Assembly (NCBI RefSeq): GCF_003672135.1
Contig: NC_039512.1
Span: 10,556,874-10,620,873, forward strand
Length of the DNA: 64,000 nt
Origin: Ooceraea biroi
Lineage: Eukaryota > Arthropoda > Insecta > Hymenoptera > Formicidae
Direction of reading: 5' to 3'
Shown here: positions 26,401-41,400 of the stretch, piece after piece
Numbering within the stretch: the stretch's first letter is position 1
Layout of the letters: every line of letters begins with the position of its first letter
Program-made: the position numbers and the translations under genes
The notes under the pieces: generated by a model
Database searches by the model: none
Told to the model about the DNA's origin: nothing
The model's input: only the letters and a program-made list of their open reading frames with translations

Positions 26401-29400
26401 AATTGCATCTTACGGCGTGAACTGTTTTCTCTTTTCGTTAAGTACGTCACTTTGGTGAAGAATCATTTTCTTCTTTGGGAAACGGGCGATTTTGGTAAAG
26501 CAGAAAGCCTGGACGCTATTTGCCATTATTTTAAATCGAAGATAGTTCAAGACAACGAAGAAGAGTTCGTTCTACAAGATAGAATGATGACTCGATATCG
26601 GTTACAATAACGTCACACTTTCAGATCTTCTTGTTAAACTTCCATGGTGTTACTCCGCACCTCGTCATAATTTGAGCTTTGATCTTCTGCGAACGAGATG
26701 TTCTTTTGGCGGTCTTGGGATGAAATTTATTATTTCGCCGAGCGACGCCGTCGTATACTCGCCAAGAAAGCGGCGAATAATGTGACGCCGATGGTAAAGC
26801 AAGCAGGAGAAATATTTACGGATACCCGTTTACTGAAAGACGCGGAAGAAAGTGGAAAGAGGAAGTTACGACATCAACGCCTCCCTTTCACGAGTCCTTC
26901 CCTCGGTGTGCTCTGCTCTCGATTTTCCCTATCTACATTTTATCATGTCTCCACTGCGCGAGATCTCACGCTGGGGACGATATAGCTGCCTGTTTTAGCG
27001 GCAGGCACCTTCCTGTCCGCCGGATGCAATTTCCGACATTGCTAAAGGCTAAACATCTTCAGACGTATCTGCCTACTGCTTTTTAACGCGGATACAATTA
27101 CATCGCGAGCTCGGCAATGTAGCCCGGATCGAGGAAACCCCTAGAGTGCACCCCGCGGACAAATTAATTGCATAATTGTAACTATAGAGGATGCCCAAGT
27201 GCGCCCACTAATGTACCATCAACGTAATCGTTAACGGTAAAGTCTACGAGAAGCTTGGAACAGGGAAAGACTGATGGAAAGGCTAATTGGATGCGTGTCG
27301 GATATTGAGAGTCAAGAAAGCTTGACCAGATTGACTCGATAAATATGCCTATAAGACTCACACCAATCCTCATCAACTCTCAGCTGTTCCTCTTAGAAAA
27401 AGGATGTTACACGAGTGTTGCGCCGGCTATCCCATTCCGAGCCGATGACTGTTCCTTTATCAACGTCCTAGGAATAATGGCGGCGGTCGTTTCTCAAGGT
27501 GCGGAACATGCTCGGCATCTGGTGCGACGCCGTAGTCCAGGATTGAAGTAACGAGAAAACATCCATACGGACGTCCGCGCGTCTCCCATTCCCTCAAAGC
27601 AACGACAACAAATGCGCGTGAGTGTTTACTTCATGCAAAACTCGAGATTGCAACGAGGGAATGTAGACTGTGACTTTTGCGCTCGTCCCACATAATTTTC
27701 CACAGTCGCATTTGGCGGTGGTGACGCAATGTGTCAGTGTCCGGGGTGCCTCGAATGCCCAGACCTTCAAAAGGTTTTGATACAAAATGTCAAAGGTAAT
27801 TGGCCAACCGCTAGGCATTAACAGACCGCAGCCAACACCCGCAACTTTGGACGAGGAAAGGCGGACATCTGAAGACATTTGCACAGAGCATTAGTATTCG
27901 CTTTAAGCCGCGGTTACACTGTGGTGTGACTTTTTCTCCCTTGGCCAAAAAGCTTTTAAGCCCCGCTTTAAAAGGGACAGTCCGGTTATCGCGACGCGCG
28001 TAAATACGTCGAGACACGAGGTAGAACCTGTGCCCGCTTCCTGCTTCGCCGCGCGGGATAAGCCTCGCTGCGCTCGGCGAGGTTTCGCGGGATGAGCCCG
28101 GCGAGTTCTACGCTTCATGCATTTAAACGCGGCCTCTAAAAGCTTTATTACATTTAATAACGCGCCACACCATGATCACTCGCTTCGCTTTTCATTGGGA
28201 CCGGCCGAAAGATTAACTCGACTTATTAGCAATGATTCTTTATTATTCAAATGTTTACGCTTGTACCGCTAATGCGCTATTGATCCCAGAGATTAACTCG
28301 GATTTTTATTTCAGCATTTATGTGCATTCGAAGGATTTAATCAGAATCATCTTGCTCTAGGATGAAATTATGAATGGAAGGAAACAGTTTAGAGAGAAAA
28401 ATAAAAAGACGAAAATATAGGCGCACGCGTATATATGAAAATGAAGGTTTGGTATTTGTGCACACGCATACGACATCCATGAAATCTTACATATGTAATA
28501 TACATCTTCTTCTCATCGCTTAGAGAGAGAATTTCCACTGCGAAGAGATCTCAAAACATTTTTATGAAAGAATTTTCGTTATAATTCATAGTATAAGACA
28601 GACATATTTTATATACAGGTATATTTCTGCTTCAATGCGGAGTCAGCTGGGCTCGCTTTGCCGTTAGACAGGTATCCACAGGTGTACGTCCATTTTTTAA
28701 ATTAGATGTATCCGAGCAATTCGAGAGACGCTGGTCACTTCATGAAACATTATAATCCCGATTTGCAGTAGCAGTCTCCTCGCAATATATTATAATCTCG
28801 CATTTGCAATAATCATCAGCGTTGCAATTTCCAGTTGCAATAATCATGAAGCTCCCGCCGAAATCAAGCAAGTTCGACTGGAAATGTGACCGTCCGAATT
28901 CAGTTCCTCCGATCGTTACTGCATACCTGCCGCAGGTCGCAGTTTACCCCACGGGTCACGCACATAATTTATTGCGGAGAAACCAGCAATGGGGGATGAC
29001 GTGCGGGCGAAGGGGGGCCGGAGGGGGCGGGGGTGGAGGCGGGAGGTGGAACGCAAGCGGAGAGTTAGCAATTCGAAACGGCAGAGAGGTTGTTGCAACC
29101 CCCGCTGTCCCCGCTGTTTGTATTTCTACCGTGGTGAGCGTAGCGCAGCCTCGAGCGTCGTTTTCCGAAATTACGACACGATACCGTTACATCCGCTTGA
29201 GCGATGTACCGCGGCGGCACGTCGATCGTTATACATTCTCCACTATAATCGATTGACCTCACTTCCGGTCAAACACACCCACCCCTCGTCTAGATGCCGC
29301 GTCGGCAACCGCCGTGAATTCGCCGCGGTTTTTGGTGGCGGCCCGTCTATGCGAAAATTCCGCATCCCCGATATTCGATATTGCTCCCTTTTCGAACGTT

Positions 29401-32400
29401 TTTGTATTTGCAGCAACGGCCGTCCACGAGAGTGAATTCAGGATTGACAATTTTTACATCGCCGCGTCCCTCTAACGTTCTACAACCGGTTAATATCCGA
29501 CTCGATGCGTTTCTCTTTGTTCTCTAGTTCAGTCCACGATTTACGGAATCAAACGTTTGAACGTTCCCATCTTTGACGCTTCGTGTCGTGTCTCTTCTCT
29601 TCAACTCGTTTGAAACTTTTTTGGGGAGTTTCATTGATCCTAACTCTCATCGAATTCTATTGAGCAAATTCGTTTTCCCTTGCACCTCGCCGCGATTCGC
29701 GGTTGAATTACCGGCATTCCGTATCTTTATCAGGACTCACCGCTAAAAAGCCCCTCATTTTCTCGTATTACAGTTTACGTTTAATGCTATGCATAACTCC
29801 CGAGTTGCATCTCGTATATGCATATTGCTGTATCTCGGGGCATTCCGTAGAGATTCCTCGCACTCGGAGCTCGTCACGGGTATCGCGCGCATTCCTCGCA
29901 ACACAAAAGTCGTTACATCGTTACGCCCTCGCATTCAGCTTCGGATATTTCCCTTTTTCCCCTTGTACAGCGTTTCCCTCCGGCCATGTACGTTTACTCA
30001 TAGTTGAATTGTACGCTGAAACGTGCCAGCTCGTGCAACACATGTAGACTTTGGTAGTATCGATATCACTGACTATCTATAATAAGAAGACTTTAGATTC
30101 CGTATATTAAAATTGTTCATCTCTTTAAAATCTCTGATTTTCTATTAAATTTATATTAACAAGATTTTTTCATTAATCTTTTTAAGGTACAGCAGAATTG
30201 GTAAATTTTCTAATAGATGACGAAAAACTTATTCTGGAAAACATCACAGAATGTTTATTCTTCATTAAAAAAAACAATTACTATTTATAGATATTTAAAA
30301 ATTGAGCCTCAACATTTCTGAAATCGTTTTTACATTGAACAAACGCTTTGGACAAACGTTTCGTTTAGTACGTTACTCCTGTGGTTTTGAATATCCGGGC
30401 TTTTAAACCTATGGATTTAGAGCTGATTGCAGCTTGGATCGTTCGAAATCGAAACATGATCCGCCGGTAACGTAATACAATTCACCGTAACCTAAGCTAA
30501 CTGTGGGCGAGGTGAAGTGTAAACCAGTGTGTTTCTAGGGTCACTGGTTTTCCAATTATCACGGTCAAAAACGCGTCGCATCGATTTGTCGCTGGCAGAT
30601 TGCGGCGCGCTTTGGCCTGAGGCCATTATAAATGAGGGCATTATGACTTTTTATCGCGTCGCTGCTGGTTCCAGATTCCGACGATTATATCTCGAAATAC
30701 CTCATCGAAACGTATGAAATATCGCGCGGATACCGCGGTGGCAATCAATGGCCTCGTGGCAAAAGGCGCCTCGATATATCACGCAAAATATGTTAAACCG
30801 TCGTACGCCACGTATTGTGTCCACGCTCCATTCATCAGGAATGACTGCAATGAAAAATTCCGAAACGTAAATCCCGTGCGATTATTATCATTTACCACAT
30901 CGTGGCGCGAGCATCCGCGATTCCAAATTTCGCCCTGCCATACCGCCCTTTTGGTATCGCGCTGCCGATTGTACCGAAACCGCATCAATGCGGACAGCAC
31001 TTTGTTAACCCAAAACAAACGTATCGCAGAAATTCGTGAATGCGGAAACCCAAAATAGCCGATCCCTCTGCCGCAGGAAAGGTGCAGGAAAGTACTTGTT
31101 TCTAAATAATCCTATGTATAGTTGAAACGTTTCAATTTACTGAAACAGACTATTAATTGTGTCTCAAATCGCGTGACAGCTCTCTCGTCCGCTTTCTCGG
31201 GCGGTCGATTCAATTACCGTGAGCTGCACAAAGGGCGGCACTAAAAATACAATTTTCTCGAAACAGGCTGCGCATGCAAGAGCGGCGAGCAATACGCCAG
31301 GCATTCCGGTATCCCGGGGTTAAATGCATCCTTGAAGAAAACAGTCGTAAATTGTTCGTCGCGTGGAGGCTAGCACGGAAACGCGTTAAGAGGCGGGCTT
31401 CTCGGTCGAGAAGTCGGTGACGCCATCGCCCTTGGTGGATAATTGAACGGCGAGGTGAGAGACGCGTGCTGAGAGAAAGAATAGGGGCTCTCCCTTTGTG
31501 TGCCGCGCAAAGCGAGGGGTTGCAGGTGTCTGTGAGCCCTGCTTGCCGCTATCTTTGCCGGCGCACCGCCTCCTCATGGTGCAACGGCGGCCAACCTAAT
31601 TTACAAAGATGGATTCGGAGAACCGTGAGATATCGAGCCTGTGGGAGAAAATAATTAAATGAAGTACGTCTACTCTCGTCGAATGAAAATCCTCCAAGAA
31701 ATGGATACCTTCTACACCCCTTTTTACCGCCTCCCTTGCCACGTTTCAATCGTTGTGCCGTGCTGGTGATTACCGTTGTTTACCCTTATCTCTCAATTGT
31801 TGGAACTGGAATTAGATCCATTGCGATTTTCGCAATGTTTGATCTTGCTTTTCTTTTGACAAAGATTAGTCAAGAAGAAGAACTAGAATGTCGGCATTAG
31901 AATGGCAATAGGTAAAAATCTTTACGAAGTTGTACGATAGAAAGACAGAATAAAGGAAATGATGAAATTCTTGTAACTGTCGTCATTTTTATGAATTAAA
32001 AAACCGTGTACATAAAAATATTACTGAGTTTTAAATCCCCAATGTCATGCATATATTTTGCTATTTTATGTTGCATTCGTAAAACATGTTTAGTTAGCTA
32101 CAACGAAATGAATTATATGTTCATTATCAAAATTAGTGGTAGCTTAATAGTCCTTTTAATGTATTTTTGTCATGTTAATGGCCATAGAGGTATTAAAGCA
32201 GCATGTGGCATGATATAAAAGAGTGTAGTCGCTCGTTACGATATGATTTGCTCCGGGAAACGTGAATGCTACACTGACATTATCCATGGCGAGTACCGAT
32301 TGCTTTCATCCATCTTCATAATCCGAACGAGCAACATCATCGAGAACCCAATCCCATTCTAGTCCATTATCTCTATTTAACTATTTCGATCGTCACGCGG

Positions 32401-35400
32401 ATGTATAGATGACTGCCCGGCATTTTTACGATAGCAAACTGGCCTCCACATTGGCGTCGTCTTGGTGTTTGCCCCTCAAAAGTTCCGATATTTAGAACGC
32501 TGGACCTTCGAAACTTTCAGTCGTTAGAACTTTCGTGCTCCGAAACTTTGAATCTTTGGAAATTTCAATCTGCGAAACTTCGATACTTTGGATAGTTGAA
32601 ATTGTTAACCTTTAGTGGAATTTATGGAGCTTTGGATATCCGATATCTTTAATCTTGTTTTAAGCAATTTCAGTGTTTTATTCGATTTTGAAAGGTAGAT
32701 TTGATTGTCAATGTCTTTAACATTAATATAATATTTTCTTTTATATATTTTATTTATAGACTTTTTTGTGTGTGTGCGCGCGCGCGTGTGTATCGTGAAT
32801 TTCGTGATTAAACTTGTATGTTTTACCATTATTTTACATTTCTGCTTCGTTCTCATTAATTCCTTCGCTGCAATATATTATATCTTCACATTTCTTAATA
32901 ATCTAACCAGAGAGAATCTTATTTACTGATCAGTACGCCACTATTGAATCATCTGGCATCAAAAATCCAACGCTATTGATCCTGCATTGGTTGATAAAAC
33001 GGCCGAAAGGGACGATGATGAAGGTGTTTATACAAATTGGCGCTCAAACGAGATTATTCGCCCACGCTACGCCAATGGACTACGGTTCAGGTTTTCGATG
33101 AGCGGCATCGCCATTCGAGGATGATGCTGACCGCCGTTGTGCGGCATATCTGACTGCACTTCAGTCGGCTGCAATCTGCTGAGTGGCATGCACATGTAAC
33201 ATTCATCCCACGGTAGGCTCACTGCGCCGGCCGCGTAGTATTATGGAACTGACCCGGTCATGGAAACACACCCCGGCCTTGCCCTCCCCCTCGTCCCTCT
33301 TCCTCCCCTCATCCATCCGCCACCCTCCACCACCTTCTCGTCATTGTGCGAGTCATGTTAAGAGGACTTACGCTGTCCTGTTACATGCCAGAAGCGCCGT
33401 CGCGAGTGCCATGATTATCTGCCATCTCAATCGATCGAACTAGTGCCGGTGCGTCCCTTTGTAGTATTAGAGAAAGACGCCGAAGGGCGAGATACCTCGG
33501 ATATACGAACGTCAGGGCAACCTCGTTTCCGACATTCCGACAATCTTCGACGGGTTGACGTTTTTCTGGATGTCCGAGTACCCGGAATCCCCGTAACAAC
33601 ATCTGAACAATTCTGTTGCTTTGATTGGGACGCGTTGATATGCCCTTCTTTTATCTTTCTCTTGAATATGTGACTTCCGCCATTTCCCGAGTTCCCAAAG
33701 CTCCGAGATCATTTTGTAGAGATTCTTGACCCTATCAAGGAGTCCCTATACCCTTAAAAGAGATTTCCAACAGTTCACTCTCTGCGCATCGCAAGAAGCA
33801 ACCGTGATGTAACAGGTATCCAGGTCGAAGGCATTTAAATTGCCATCAATTGCACGATATTGAAAACTCCGGAATAGTTAAGCAATTTTGACATTTTCTT
33901 CCTAGACATTTTCTCTCTAGACTGGACTCTGCGACGATAATTACTTTGATGACGACGTCGTTATCCAACGTCGACGTAATATCTTTTAAAGCGATGTACC
34001 AGCTGTCGTCCCAGCATTTTTGTCATCTATTTCCCTCGCAAATTCTGCTATCCCGGCGATCTAATCCCGGCGACGAAGAGATTCGTTTGGAAGATTAAGA
34101 TGAGCGTCGTTTATAACTGAAATTGAAACGCGTGGATTTAATGCAAGTTAAGCGGGGATTCGAGCTACGGTCAGCTGAAACGAGCTTGCGTTACTCGCAT
34201 CAGTTAATTGAAGATAATACAGCGAAATCAACGGCTCATCACACACGTTTTTGCTACGTTTCCACACATAACGCGAGCACCGATGGGACCGTGGTGCATC
34301 GATTAAACTTCGAACGGCTATTTCCGGTCGGGAAATAAATATTTTAACGATGTCCCGGCCACCGCTGACTCCTACGAGGAATGAAATATGAACGCCCGCT
34401 GCACCATCGGGCACAAAAGAGAAGAATCGGATTAAATAGCACCGCCGTTGGCTCGCTGTCACCTAAAAGCTGCTTTCCACGTGACATTCAATATCGCGGC
34501 AGTCGCAAACATCGCACTACAGCAGCATGGTGCATAATGCTTTTGTCACAAAAACTTATACGAGCGTAGCAAAGAACTTGAGATCGGTGGAACGTGATTG
34601 CAACAGTCGTCAACTTGACTTTCTACGTTTCTACTATGACTATACAGTACAAACTACATACAGCAAAACAGTTGCGAATGTTCCTAGCAGAGAGTATTTC
34701 AAGATCCAATAATTAAAATAAGAGAATCGAATTTGCCACGAAAATTCGATGAATGATTTAAGGAGATTGAAGTCGAGAGAAAAGATCGAATATAAAAGAT
34801 TGAAAATGAAGAAACTAATAATTCAAGGAACCAGGACTACGAAGTTCTACAAATTCGAGAGATGCAAATTCCAAACCAAGCATCTCATGATCCAAAGATT
34901 CTGGCGATCAGAGTCGCCAAAAATTCAAAAGATAGCACAGGAGTGACATCAAAATTGAAAGCGACAAAAATGCTAATGTAGGCACCAGCGAGAATAAGCG
35001 AGATACTTTGCGATCCGCCGAATTTCACTGATTTTTCCAATGATCCGCGCGAATTTGACGGTGCGGAAACATTTCCTAGTGCGATATATAATCCGCCTAT
35101 AGGAATTTCATCAAAATAAACGAGGGGGCGTGGAAAGCGCAGGGCGCCTATCGATTCTCGACGAGCGATACGCTTTCGAACGTACGTTAAACAAGCACTC
35201 CCAGAATGCGATAAATAAAATTTGTGGAGCCGCAGAAGATTTTATCGAGCGCAGCTCTCTCGACCGCACTCGGAGGGTTGGGAATCAGTGGCCAGCAGGA
35301 GTGGAGGAGAGGTGCGAGGGATTGTTAGAGAGACTGGTGAAGAAACACAGTGCGGGGCACAGGCACTGTTAGTACAATAATAGGAACTTTATCTGGAAGT

Positions 35401-38400
35401 CTAGGAGTTCCCTCGGAAACAATTATACCGAGTGCGAAAGGAAGCGGCGGAGACGGGGAGAGGAAGCCTAGATGGAGTGAGAGGATGATATTTATATTCA
35501 TTAGAATGTAAGAAGTCGGGCAGGGCGCAGTTAGTCCGGTCTACTTGCAGCTTGGAGATGCTTAATGGGAGCTGCGCCCGCTGTGCGATACCCATTGCGG
35601 CCATCTTTGCAACTAGAAAAGTGCTGGCTCCCGTTTACGACCGCCTTCATAATTCCTGATGTGCTCCCGCGATAAACTACCCCGACCTCATTAGGAATCG
35701 GCCGCCCACAGCTTCGTGGAAATGCTAAAAATATTTCACCATTTTTCTCTAACTGACAAAGGCGTGGTGAAGTCGCGGCGGACAATCAAACCCAAAGAAG
35801 AACTCCTTGTCGAGGAAAAGCCTTTTAAAACATCCTGTATACTTGTACCACGTACAGGTATACAGGATGTACAATTTGTTGACATATTTGTTTTTGTTAA
35901 CGTTGTCCATTAGAGACGGTCAGTATGATGGACAGGCATATTAATTATACACTCTGTTAATTATATTGAAAAAGAGAGAAAGAGAGAACTCGCTAATTCT
36001 ACAATCAATATCTCGCGTTCCGCGCTTCAGAATATATACTCTGCGTTCAATGATATTCGTATAAAATAATTTTCATAAACTATTTATATAAAATGACTCG
36101 CAAACGTACACAAAATTGTTTGTAAAATACATAATTATTTCACAGCTAAAATATAATCTGTCCGAAATAATTTATAATGACACTGTATCTCTCTATCTCC
36201 AATCATTTGCTACCTCCGTAATCAGTTTCTCTAGTATCTATAGTATAATCTACGGTTCAAGTAATCTCGTAATCAAAAGAAAGATTTGAAATTAGATAAC
36301 GAGATTCCTCCCGCGATCCACGATGATACGAGATCAAGCATAATAAATCGGAAGTTATAATTATAATGTTGGATACACTCGCACGGCATCAGCATCAGTT
36401 AAAATCTCTTATCAATCTCCTCTTTCAGCATTTCGGCAACTGATAATATCATCATGCATTATTAATTTCGAGAGCCTAAAGGGAATGCCGATCAGTCAAT
36501 GTTCCCCAATTTGTCGCGGAAAGCTTCCAGATCCCCTCAAGATCGTTACCTTCTAAAGCGGTCCGGTAACTTTTCCATTAAACGCGAACGGTAGTCGCGA
36601 GTTATCAGCGAATGTTAGCTTTATTGTCGAAAGCGAAAGCCACCGGTAAAATAACGTGCAGTGTGCTCCCGTGTCCGCGTTGCTCGTTAGTTATGGTAAA
36701 CCTACAAAAGACCAGCCGTATCAGTTTCGCAGTAAATCCTTAAGATGCATTCAAGTTTTTGAGCCCTCAGTAACTAAGGCGCACACACGATCAGTATCAG
36801 TAACGACATAAATGATAATACATGAAAGCAAAATCAAACAAAAGAGCATTTTCAAAAGTACGATCTTTTCTCAAAATAATGAGGACGGCTTTATGGAAAG
36901 CGCTTTATGAAAAGCGCTTTATGGAAAGATAAACTAATGTGACTTAGAAAAGTGGAGCATTGCAAAGCCGAAGAGTATCGAAAATCTAGAAAATTTCAAA
37001 TAGTATTCATCTTAAAGTCGAAAAACTGAAACGTTTAGTTTAAATGTTGACATCTTAGTATCGGACATTTTAGAACGATGCAAGAAGTTAAGATCGGGGC
37101 CTAATTGTGCCTTGAGAAATGTGGACATTCTGGCGCGGGTTAAGTGTACCGCAAGAAAAGGAGTCTACAGAATGCCCGACTTATACTTCTTGCCGCTGTA
37201 ATACATCTTTCGGGACGTAGTGATGTTTTGCCGGCTCTCCCCCTAAAGTTGCTTCCATTAAATCTTTTTAAATCAGCATATTAGCGATTCACGGAAATCC
37301 ATTTTGCGGGGGAAAAAGCGACTCCGCCCAGGACATCTTGTCGCTTCGCTCATTTCGTCGGATGAAAATTTAAGCTGCGTCTTCGGGGGAGGCACGGCCG
37401 ATGGTTTACAAATCGCAGCGAATCGACGGGGATCGGTTTGTAACGCGCTATTTCATGAAACGACCGTACGGCTCATCTGCTGTAAATTCATGAAGCATCG
37501 ATTTGTCTCGCCGATGACAACGGGAGGGTGGAGTCGGGGTGCGTCGCGGTGGCTGCTTCGTGTTTTCATGCCCGCGCAAACGTACGGAAATGGTCGAAGA
37601 CGTTTCTCCGCGCACGAACGAAGGCACCGCGTAAAGATCGATCGATGAAGCCGCGTTTCTTCGCGCAAGTTATTCGTTTCGATAAACACGCGTGAAATGA
37701 TCATAGCAGATGAGAACACCTATGAAAATAGTACTCGAGGAAGAATAAAAATAACGTAAAAGTAGCGTAAAGAGAAAAACAGAACGGAATACAAACAACA
37801 GAATGGAAATGCAGTGGGACAAATATGAACTATGGGAAAATAACATTAAAAGAAAAACTGAAACTGAAACAGAAATAAGGAAGAAAATAATGGAAATCTC
37901 GAAGCGTGAAACGTCGGAATTAATAATTAAAAATTAACAACATGAAATTGGTCAACTGTTACGAAATATTAACTTGCAATTAACAGCAGGCAATAAAAAT
38001 GTGCAATAAGCACGAATGGCAGGCTATAAATGAACAGTAATTTCGCAGAGAATTTTGGAATTTCGGTGGAAGTCCCGACAAATGATGCGGTGGTACGATG
38101 AAGTTTTTCCGTAATCCGTAATTATCGCCGACGAATCGCTTCCATTTGTTGGCGTCATAGTTGAGTCCAGTCGTTTCTAGGAACTCGTCCAATTAAATCC
38201 TCCAACACCTCTAACAAGCGAAATCGTTAGAATCGTCCCAATTAACTTCCTTAATATCTTTAACGAGCTTTATCACCTGTGACGAAGACAAAACAAGTAA
38301 ATCCAGCCACTCTAAGGATTATTTCAAACTGGAACGTCATTGCAAAATATTTGTAATCCCGTGCCAATGTCAGTCAAACTTTTATAATAGAAAAGCAGAA

Positions 38401-41400
38401 CACACGATTTAAGAATTTCACGGACTCTTGAAATATTCTCAAACACTCTCTATAAGTATCTAAATTTCTTCGAAATTTAATTTTGTACTCTTAAATCGGA
38501 TTAATTTGAGTTCTTGAATATTCTCAAGATCTTGGATATTTATAATTAATTAATTGCGCCGTCTGCTATGCAACTAAATTTATTTTTCGACTTCTGAGTG
38601 ATGTATTTCTGTAAATTTTGCACTCCTAGTTTTGCAGTTCGTATTGTTATTGCGAAACGTTTGTAGTAAAACACCCTTCGATAAGCCCAATGTTTTCTTA
38701 GCGCGCAAAGAAAACTCGATGTTTATCTTTCATGGATCGTGATTTCAACTTTGAGACTCTTTCCTCCTCCACTTTCTAACTAATGTCAACGTTTACTACC
38801 TCCCGGAGCTTATTAGCTCCTGGGATTTTGCTCGAAATGCTCAAAATAATTTCCGTGTGTTTTTCTTCTCGTTCCGTTTCACAACCTCCTTTCCTCCCTA
38901 TCTATATCTGTGTATTTTCCGACGAAAATTGGGAAAGGGCCAAATGGCAAGGGATGGGTTCTCGATATTAACAGTCAGCAGTAATCGAGTCGGGGCTTCC
39001 CCTCGCAAGTGAGTCCTCTCGCGAGCATCCGGCAAAGTCAGTTGCGAACACCTTACTGCATCCGCCGGGCCACCGGTTGGCGGCCACTTAATATGGAAGG
39101 AAAGCGGTGCGCCATGCGCCGCTTGTTCATCCCCCTATCTACTTGCGACCAGACGCCATCGAAGCGGACAGTAACATATCGGCCGTGCATGCCATGGATT
39201 TCGGTTCATCATTATGTAAGTCTCGAATCATGCCGAAGCATGGTCCTCCTACCTTCCTCCTTCTCCTCCTGTTTCCTCTAACCACCGACCCTCGTTCGAG
39301 AACCTTCCGGCGACCCACATGAATATCCGTCTATTCAGCCGATTATGTTTAGCCGCGGTTCCACGTTACCAGATATCGCGCGAGGAATCGAACGTGACCC
39401 ATGTGTTAATGAACTAGCCAACTGAACCGCCATTATGCGGCCGGATCGCACATCTCGACGTGCTAAGATTTGTAGATAACTTGTTGCGGATTGTCAATTG
39501 ATTCTTAAATCTGTTCGCGTCGCCTGAGGAATCTTAAAGAGCTAAACAAAAAAATGCAAAACCTAGCTGTTAGAAAAAGAGGAACATTCTCATTAATATA
39601 ATTATTGCAATCAGAATTACGATCTTAGTGTACTCGTGCAAGAACAACGAGATTGTGCAAGCATCGTTATCGGAAAATTTTCACGATTATTGGACACGTA
39701 TTGAGCGGTTCTTTCGCTGGCAGCGATCTAGTGGCTAGAAAGAATTATTTGTTTCCACAAAGAAGGTTTCTCCGGGAAACGATAACAGCCATCCAATTAC
39801 TGCGTACGAAAAATGAGGAGAAGATAATGTTTTCGTCTCGAGGCGCGTCGAAATTGTCGATTATTGCCGGCGGGGTGAAAAGCAATAAGCAACTCTCAGC
39901 AAAAACGTATGAGCTTACCGGCGCTATATATAAAATTTGTCTAATGGGTTGGAGAGCGACGGCCATTCCTCCACTTTCCTCTATTTTCAGTACGATACCT
40001 ACACTTTCTCTCTCTCTTTTTCTCTCTGTCGTTCTCTTTCTCTCTCACCTTCCTCCTTCTTTCTTTATATCTCTCCTCGTCCGTCGTCGTTCGGCGTTTC
40101 TTCCTTTCAGCCCGCGCGGTCGCCGTTTCCTTTCGGCGTGAGTTTGAAAGAACTTAAAATAAACGGCGTGCTCTCTCGTAGCAACGACTGCAACTTTCGC
40201 TTCAGACGATACTTTCCGCCGTTTCTAGTCATTGTTGTTGCCCGTAACTCGAATCTTTCTTCCGTACATATCGAAGGAACTGTCGATTCCGCCGCTGGTT
40301 CGCTTATGCAGTTTTAATGTCTCTTCGAAGTGATGAGACTGAATTACGGCAGATGGCACATAATTAACGACTTTTTGTCAGAACGGTTTAATGAATGATC
40401 AGCTGATTCCTTAGATTCGATTAATCGAAATATTATTGAATTAAATTTCCCGAGAGAAATCAGCGTAGAGGATCGAACGCACATACGTATTATATAAGCA
40501 CTCGGGGTTCAAGATATGTAATACTCAATGCAGTTAACATCCAAGAAATATAGGCTGCAAGAGCCCCAGAATGCGAATAACTCAAAGTCAAGTAGCTCTT
40601 GAATTCAAGATGTTGCGAGAGATTTACGAGGCTCTGCAATCATTCTTCAAATGCATACAGAATCAAAGAATTTTAGAAATAAAGGCAATTACTGAGTAAT
40701 CTAAACTTATTCTTTTACGTACTTTTGCTCGTAATTGATATAATTGTTTATTGTTATATAAATATAAAAATATGTAAAGGGAATATATATATTCTACTTT
40801 TCTCGAATTAAGAACTAACATTGTTCGAAATTTCCACGTATCTTGCATTACATTTACTCATTTCTATTCTACATAGATAAATGATATATGCGATGTGCGA
40901 CACCGGGGTTAAACGGAAGTAGCAGCAAAGAGAGACGAAGACATAGAGGATGAGACAAAGAGGGAGAAGCGAACTAGGATAACTTTCACGACACGAGCCA
41001 TTAGACGCAGCCTTTGAGGAAGACGACCATGTATTTCGCAAAACTCAAGAACATGGCGGAAACGCACGGTTTCGCTTTCTGACGTAACAAAGCCAATTTC
41101 TTTGGTACGTTCCTCGTAACATCGCTAACGGTCCGAACTTCCTAGCGATCTAAGCTTTTTTCGAGAACATCGACTGTCATCGGTAAGCTTTTTCCCCTCA
41201 AGGATCCTCCGAGATCTTATCTGCTGAAGTTTCCTAATAAAACAGCGTTAATGACAGTGATAAATTTTTTGTCAATCAAGCTGAAACTTTGATGAAACTA
41301 TCAGTAAAAACCCCGAAAATAATTGTGCTGCTTTGTTAAGTGCGAATAGTTAAAGTAATCAATCAAGAAGACGCGATTATGTCTGGACATCATGTTACAT

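Noticed and set aside
28822..29435. Frames of 144 and 148 residues in intron 2
   Set aside because: They sit in a CpG-rich patch with G-runs, have no domain, and overlap in several phases.
37980..38192. 70-residue minus-strand frame (MDEFLETTGLNYDANKWKRF...)
   Set aside because: The composition looks protein-like, but I see no known domain and no convincing splice sites to join it to the neuroligin exons, which are already continuous without it.
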